Source: Apostichopus japonicus
Lineage: Eukaryota; Echinodermata; Holothuroidea; Aspidochirotida; Stichopodidae
NCBI RefSeq assembly: GCF_037975245.1
Contig: NC_092574.1
Location: 14,104,713 to 14,168,712 of the forward strand
DNA length: 64,000 nt
Reading direction: 5' to 3'
Shown: positions 60,201 through 64,000 of the stretch, piece after piece
Layout: each line of letters opens with the position of its first letter
Numbering within the stretch: the stretch's first letter is position 1
Made by a program: the position numbers and the translations under genes
The notes under the pieces: generated by a model
What the model was told of the DNA's origin: nothing
The model's input: only the letters and a program-made list of their open reading frames with translations
Databases searched by the model: none

Positions 60201-60903
60201 TACAATTTAGTACAGATCATTTCAAATGGGAAAACCATGTATTGCACCGGCATCATTCATGTTCTACAAGATCTGATCAAGAGGGGAAGGGGCCAATTTC
60301 TCCTATTAACTGGACAAAAAAACCTGCTTAGATTAATGAGAAAATACGCCAGGAGACATTTTGTAAGAATTAGCAGTGGCCAGTCAGCCACTCTTGGATA
60401 ATCTTTCTTCTTTTCACAGGAAAGTAAACAGCAAGAATGACTCATATGCAATCTTGATGCTACCCAAACATTCTGTACAACAACAGGAGTATATAAATGA
60501 GTATACATAAATGCCGATGACTCCTGGTTACAGTAAAGGTGATGCTCCCCCTCCCCTGCCCTCCCCCAACCCATCTGAAGTTCCACTAAAAAGCCATGAA
60601 TCCAGTATTGGTGGTCTGACAAGAAATTAATTATTTTTCAAACCACCACACAAATCGTCTAACAAGAAATTAATTATTTTTCAAACCACCACACAAATCT
60701 GATAAAAATCTTTAAGAGTTCAAGAAATAATGCGATGTTATTAAACAAACCTCTAAAGGAGAGCAGGCATCCTGTGACCCTATCAGCTCGCTACCAAACA
60801 GACAAAGCTTTGTTCCGACAGTTATTTTACCAGCATCGAATAGACCGGTAATGGGGGCGTCCATGATTGTTTTCAGAGAGTACCAGCCATCTGTAAGCAC
60901 CAT
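49752..60903 (-). CDS. BRCA2: BRCA2 recombination mediator, 3' part: ten exons, carboxyl end complete, 5' end outside the window
   Basis: join(60903..60751, 59712..59533, 58346..58196, 56569..56448, 55802..55683, 55322..55138, 54073..53867, 53676..53604, 52581..52408, 51218..49752), minus strand. All ten splice phases agree, giving one open frame of 943 residues and a TGA stop. The protein follows human BRCA2 from the OB1 fold (LTDGWY, DACSPLE, DPRPFP, GCVDVII) through the tower (YMEK..., coiled helices, three-helix bundle), OB2 (VTTV, IWRPS, LTEGKR), OB3 ([22 protein letters not shown]) and the Pro-rich motif [11 protein letters not shown] near the carboxyl end. In the known family this region binds DSS1 and single-stranded DNA and helps load RAD51 onto resected ends. 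The BRC repeats and helical domain would be encoded upstream of the visible exons, beyond base 64000. Confidence 0.97.
52085..52290 (+). mobile_element. Possible degenerate tRNA-derived SINE
   Basis: AAGGACCTGGGTTTGAGTCC is a good B box with typical SINE context, followed by a T-rich body and GGCCCTAATTAATG. The A box is too degraded to place. It sits in the BRCA2 intron 51219-52407. Confidence 0.35.
52408..52581 (-). CDS. BRCA2: BRCA2 exon: end of OB3
   Basis: 58 codons, phase 0 on both sides (398-455). [12 protein letters not shown] aligns with the human HMLIAASNLQWR motif, followed by the [12 protein letters not shown] strand and a carboxyl helix. Acceptor CTACCTCCAG, donor AAG|GTATGT. 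Confidence 0.95.
53045..53262. mobile_element. Diverged fragment of the 38807-39398 element family
   Basis: It shares TGACATCACAGACCA, AATCAACCATA and GTAAGGGACAAGATA-type blocks, in the same order and spacing, with 39185-39398. It ends ATAACCCTTTAATGTGG, whose reverse complement TTAAAGGGTTATTCTGGTGG matches the terminal repeat. The left end is missing or too diverged. It lies in the BRCA2 intron between 52582 and 53603. Confidence 0.65.
53604..53676 (-). CDS. BRCA2: BRCA2 exon: OB3 strands
   Basis: 73 nt: one base completing Gly373, then 24 codons (374-397) [20 protein letters not shown]..., matching the human VYLSDECYNLLAIKFW strand pair. The acceptor TTTTTCTCAG is strong and the donor is AGG|GTAGGT. 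Confidence 0.93.
53867..54073 (-). CDS. BRCA2: BRCA2 exon: OB2-OB3 linker and start of OB3
   Basis: One base completing Arg304, 68 codons (305-372) and two bases of Gly373. I place the acceptor at TTACACAG|ATTTCAG because this keeps phase with the upstream exon. The next AG, six bases downstream, would also keep the frame lengths consistent only with a shift, so it is rejected. The end [16 protein letters not shown] matches human OB3. Confidence 0.93.
54488..55137 (-). repeat. Tandem array of exon-end/5' splice-site copies in a BRCA2 intron
   Basis: About six units of 112-114 bp. The six exon-end/donor junctions sit at plus positions 54573, 54687, 54800, 54912, 55025 and 55137; the last is the genuine exon donor. 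Each unit (minus strand) holds a copy of the exon's last ~30 bases (CAAATTACTAGT ... GCATCT ... GCCAG), a donor-like GTGAGG (GTGATG in the leftmost copy), a short unique spacer, a poly-C run of 7-10 bases and AG (lost in the leftmost copy). The array therefore grew by duplicating the exon-intron junction. Confidence 0.9.
55138..55322 (-). CDS. BRCA2: BRCA2 exon: OB2 beta strands
   Basis: 61 codons plus two bases (243-303). [20 protein letters not shown] and LTEGKRFQI match the human OB2 core. The final 30-odd bases and the donor (CCAG|GTGAGG) are the parent of a tandem array in the next intron; see the repeat entry at 54488-55137. Confidence 0.95.
55552..55660. repeat. Short direct duplication, about 67-bp period
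   Basis: TTTCACTACTTTTTATTCAA then ATCGACTAATAACC, and again CATTCACTACTTTTTTATTC then AAATCGACAAAT. It lies in the BRCA2 intron 55323-55682. Confidence 0.8.
55683..55802 (-). CDS. BRCA2: BRCA2 exon: tower bundle and descending helix
   Basis: 40 codons, phase 0 on both sides (203-242). It reads [18 protein letters not shown] and then a Gln/Glu/Arg-rich helix ending KQGAE, corresponding to the human descending tower arm. Acceptor CTCTGCAG, donor GAG|GTGAGA. Confidence 0.93.
56448..56569 (-). CDS. BRCA2: BRCA2 exon: tower three-helix bundle, first part
   Basis: Two bases completing Ala162, then 40 codons (163-202): a basic stretch, [22 protein letters not shown], ending DPGSLE. This aligns with the human segment [29 protein letters not shown]. 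The acceptor is TTGTTGTAG and the donor GAG|GTAAAC. Confidence 0.94.
56655..56728 (-). mobile_element. tRNA-like SINE head (Thr-like)
   Basis: On the minus strand GGGCTCAGTTGGCAGA (A box), CAGG-GCTTGTAAA-CCTG (a foldable anticodon-like arm with TGT) and GATTTGAATCCC (B box) appear in tRNA order. The acceptor stem is not intact. It sits in the BRCA2 intron 56570-58195. Confidence 0.5.
58196..58346 (-). CDS. BRCA2: BRCA2 exon: tower stem helix
   Basis: 50 codons plus one base (visible residues 112-161). It opens [14 protein letters not shown] and continues as a long charged helix rich in Glu, Lys and Arg, matching the ascending arm of the tower that rises from OB2. The acceptor is CTCTTCAG and the donor AAAAG|GTACTA. 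Confidence 0.94.
58405..58627 (+). mobile_element. L2/CR1-like retroelement 3' end
   Basis: TGTCCTTGGGCAAGATGCTT, CTCTCCACCCAGGGGTTAAA, AAAGCACTTTGAGACC and AAAGCGCTATATAAA occur in the order seen in many L2/CR1-tailed LINEs and SINEs. The segment ends in (ATT)4. No reverse transcriptase frame is present, so it is a 5'-truncated copy or a SINE with a LINE tail. Confidence 0.65.
58856..59240. mobile_element. Foldback repeat plus third relative of the same family
   Basis: GATTAGAGCACCATGAAA at 58856 recurs inverted at about 59050-59067, bracketing roughly 175 bp. To its right, CAAACATATCTTGAGTTAGG, the AACAAGAT block and a TTTTTCCTTTCAATGTT segment resemble 53140-53260 and 39280-39370. GAGTTAGGAACAA is duplicated once. 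It lies in the BRCA2 intron 58347-59532. Confidence 0.5.
59533..59712 (-). CDS. BRCA2: BRCA2 exon: end of OB1 / start of OB2
   Basis: 60 codons, phase 0 on both sides, visible residues 52-111. It begins [10 protein letters not shown] and ends [26 protein letters not shown] and GCVDVII align directly with human BRCA2. The splice sites are CTCACCAG|GCT and CAG|GTGAGC. Confidence 0.96.
60619..60703. repeat. 43-bp direct duplication
   Basis: ACAAGAAATTAATTATTTTT and the following CAAACCACCACACAAATC occur twice in a row in a BRCA2 intron. Confidence 0.95.
60751..60903 (-). CDS. BRCA2: BRCA2 exon: start of OB1 fold
   Basis: 51 codons, phase 0 on both sides, visible residues 1-51. The acceptor is TTTAACAG|ATG and the donor GAG|GTTTGT, a weaker donor. 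The exon encodes [11 protein letters not shown] and ends DACSPLE. The TDGW block corresponds to human OB1 residues around Asp2723 and Trp2725, and both are conserved. The first ATG is an internal Met codon at the exon edge, not a translation start, since the homologous protein continues upstream. Confidence 0.95.
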
Positions 60904-63900
60904 CTGTTAAACAACAAAAACAGCAATAAAGCATTAAGATCGATGCAACATTAATGTAGGTGTGTGGAAGAGGGAAAGGAGAGGAGAAAACTTGGAAAAT
61001 ATTACATAAGACATATCTATTCACGAAAAAAGTCTTCGCAACGGACAAAACACCATCACAGAACTGAAAATAAAGTATGTTACATTAGGTCTTCATTCCA
61101 TTATCATAATGTTCAAAATCAAATGAGGAGGAAAAACTAGGATGTAAAGCAAAGTTGTAACAAGTTGCTCCACTTTGATGAAATCCCAGTCATTTAATAC
61201 TAATTGTCTATATCTATTTCATCACACCTTCAGCACCCAAATCACACCCTTATACCAGAAAAGGATACTTATCGGGCTGGAAAGACGTCAAAGAGTTCCA
61301 GAATCTGATGGAAGAAAGAACTCCCGAAACTTCTGCTACTGAAAGGACTAAATTCGAAGGAAAAAATCCCAATCGAAACATGCATGTAGGCACTTAAGAT
61401 GGTAGAATGAGAAGGAGGGACATGAATGGTGCACAGTGTTAAAAGGTTACCATGGACATTATAGGCACGGTAGAACGGGTGCTAAGGTTGTGAGGAGACA
61501 GGTAAGCCAGGAACGAAGTAAATTATATCAATTTCATCACACCTAGTTTGATTCAAGTTCACTTTGGTATAAGATGGGATCATGAACTTTCAAATGTGAA
61601 TATGCATTTCTATCCATGTTAAACTTGCATTAATATTCCTGAAAAATAAAGTTCAAGTTTTAACCTTTACCAATGCAAGTTCAAAAGAACAGAAAGCAAA
61701 ATAGAGCTAAACCCCCCCCCCCCCCCAAAAAAAATCATGTCAATGTTGAAAATATGACATGCTTACTTGTTTTCAAGTTCATCTATATGTTACAAAACTG
61801 AGGCACTTTCAACAATCAATATCTCAAAAATGATACCTGGTAGGAATCAAATTCAAATATCACCAAAATGATAAATATAACCCTTTATGATAAGTCTAAA
61901 CTAAATTTTACCTCTGGACTATTCTATTATATTACCAGCTCATTTTGTATTTTACCAATTTGAAAGCCATTTCAAACCCGAAAGCAATGAGATCATTCCT
62001 GAAGGACATTACCCAACCATATTTAAGAGCCCAACCAAGCAGGACTTGAACCAACAGTCTCTCTCTCATGTTCTCTAGATTAAAGCTGTATTATGCATTC
62101 CATCATAAAGAGAGGCACAATGCGATGACTATCACAACGGCCTATCTAAATCATCTCATTCACATTTGACTGGTTCCCTTCAATCACCTTTATTCTGATA
62201 AGGTACTTCTTTTGCGCAGGAATTAGCCCTTTGGTGAAGAATGAGCAAATGAAAGTTTTGTGTAAGTCAGTGGGCACAAATATGTTTGTAAAGGTATAGA
62301 TACTTGTAATACACAGTGTATCCAGCAATCGCTAGTCTCAATAATGTACAGGACAGTCGTACATAGCCTATACTACACTTGCTCTTGCAGGTGGTGTCTG
62401 CACAAATAGAGCCGCAAAAAGTTAATTTGCTCATTCCTTTGTTAATTCCTGTGGAAAAGGAGTACCTCAACATAATAAATGTTTGTGATTAAAGGGAACC
62501 TTTCAAAAAGTGAAAAAGACCATTTTAAATAGGCTGTTTACATTGTACTGCATATGATATGCATGTGCTTGTGTGCGTCTATAATGGTATGCATAATAGG
62601 GCCATACAAGTTTTCTTGCTTCTCTAAGTTCAAAAGTTAACAGGCCAACACCACAATAATCTGTTTTCAATCCAAAGGTTGCCTAACCTTAAAAAAAAGA
62701 GACAATGTGTGTTTCAAAAAACAAAAATACAAGAAAAAAAAGGAAGGGCTGGCTCATGCTAGCCAATATGACCACAATTACACAAACAGGACTACGTAGT
62801 CAAGTGAGCTACAACAGTCTATAAAATAGAATGGTGCATTCATTCATTTGCTTTGGCAATCTTGAAAATGGAAAAAAAAAGTTCTCTTTTATTTTCAATG
62901 GAAGAGATTCACAGAAGAATCGCACTATCACGGTACATATGCATGGTGTTGAATAACCGCAATCTTGTTATTGGCGATGTGAATATATACTTATATACTA
63001 TTCAAATGAATTCTGTCACAGTGTATGTTTACCATGACTTGATCCAGACAAAGATACTGTTAGCTTAGAAAATAGCTCATGTGTACAAAAGGTCCCCATT
63101 TATATACTTTTTCTTTAGATTCAACAATTTTGCGGTATGAGAGTACATATCTTTCGATTTCATTCATTCTAAGAGAACCGGATCTCATATCCAATAAAAC
63201 TTAAATTCTTTGAATTTTGTTTTTGTGTACTACAGTAAGTACTATTGAATGCCATTCTATACTCAAGGTTCTACTTTGGTCACACTTAACCTGTAATGTT
63301 TGCAGAAAAGCAATATTTTTCACTTTACATTTCTATAAATCTATACAAAAATATCAAAGGGACAAATATTTAACACCCTTCTGGTCGCCAGAGACTACCA
63401 ACTTTCTGTTTCGACAACCAAAATCAACCTTGGAAGGTTTTCTGAGGGAAGACTAGTCACTTACATCACATTCAGATTGCATTGTAACTATAAAAAATAA
63501 AAAAATGGGTAAAATGACATTTTGATATCATCCTTAAAGCTGGTTTTCTATTCACCAACCTACACATCTCTCTCCTACCTGCTTACATATTGGTCATTCT
63601 TTGTTATATTACTACATTTCTTCCAAAAAACCCAAAAATTTGCTGTTCAGACAGAAGAAAGTAAGGCCAGGTTGTCTAAAGGTAATGCCTCATAGTCTCA
63701 AACTTAGGATCTAAACTTTTTAGATGCAATATGCATGATTGTTTATTTATATTTTTACATATCAGTATCATCATTTACATTGATTTTTACAACAAATTTG
63801 TTACCATACCACAATTTTACCATGGTTTTGTCAGTCATGTTGTCTAATTCAAAACAGTGATCAGGAAATCGATTACGAACTCTACAGTATTCTCTTCAAA

Positions 63901-64000
63901 AATAAAAAACAAATCAAACAAATCAAACAACTTTAATGGAAGAATTTTCATTAATTCCTAGACCTAAAATAATGATAAAAAAAATTTAAACCGTTTCAAC
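60904..64000 (-). other. BRCA2 upstream intron sequence
   Basis: No helical-domain or earlier BRCA2 exon could be recognised here, so the intron is probably longer than 3 kb. It contains a poly-C run at about 61711-61727 and A/T-rich DNA. A short plus-strand open stretch near 61245-61400 resembles nothing I know. Confidence 0.6.
63465..63487 (-). CDS. Possible 23-nt BRCA2 microexon
   Basis: On the minus strand a T-rich tract ending TTTTTTATAG is followed 23 bases later by the donor GAT|GTAAGT. If entered in phase 1 it would add two bases plus TMQSECD and end in phase 0, exactly the phase the 60751-60903 exon needs. The residues show no recognisable homology, because this linker is variable in the family. 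It may equally be a chance pair of sites. Confidence 0.25.

Noticed and set aside
61245-61400. Open plus-strand stretch in the BRCA2 upstream intron
   Set aside because: Short, no start or splice context, and no family resemblance.

Overview
The window is animal nuclear DNA. It is AT-rich, intron-bearing, and full of microsatellites, long poly-G/poly-C runs and decayed mobile elements. Two genes can be read with confidence, both on the minus strand: the ParaHox homeobox gene Gsx (two coding exons, complete) and the 3' part of BRCA2 (ten recognised coding exons, 943 residues, carboxyl-terminal end complete, 5' part beyond base 64000). The Gsx protein keeps the SNAG-like start, the Gsx-type homeodomain and the post-homeodomain GCKC motif. 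BRCA2 keeps the OB1, tower, OB2 and OB3 blocks and the proline-rich RLPLPPP-like motif of the vertebrate carboxyl end. I infer an invertebrate deuterostome, perhaps an echinoderm. The sequence alone does not prove the phylum.

Layout. Bases 1-18104 lie downstream of Gsx and show no recognisable gene. They hold a CpG-dense stretch (about 1020-2560), TA microsatellites, CRE octamers and an NRF-1-like/CRE pair. Gsx runs from 23777 down to 18105 with one 4.65 kb phase-1 intron, and its likely promoter region lies at about 23778-24720. Bases 24721-49751 are 25 kb of intergenic DNA. They contain a perfect GATA array of about 867 bp, several minisatellites, a tRNA-derived SINE, a hAT-type non-autonomous transposon with an 8-bp target duplication, a 34-bp perfect foldback between direct repeats, a 592-bp terminal-inverted-repeat element with diverged relatives in BRCA2 introns, and a 227-bp tandem duplication. 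BRCA2 exons occupy 60903 down to 49752. Bases 60904-64000 appear to be upstream BRCA2 intron, with one possible 23-nt microexon.

The two genes do not act in one pathway: Gsx is a developmental transcription factor and BRCA2 loads RAD51 during recombination repair. Their neighbourhood is still notable, because GSX1 and BRCA2 share one chromosome (13q) in human. The most unusual structure is inside BRCA2. An array of about 113-bp units in one intron repeats the end of the preceding exon together with its splice donor, so five extra exon-end/donor copies follow the real one, and most are preceded by acceptor-like poly-C/AG tracts.
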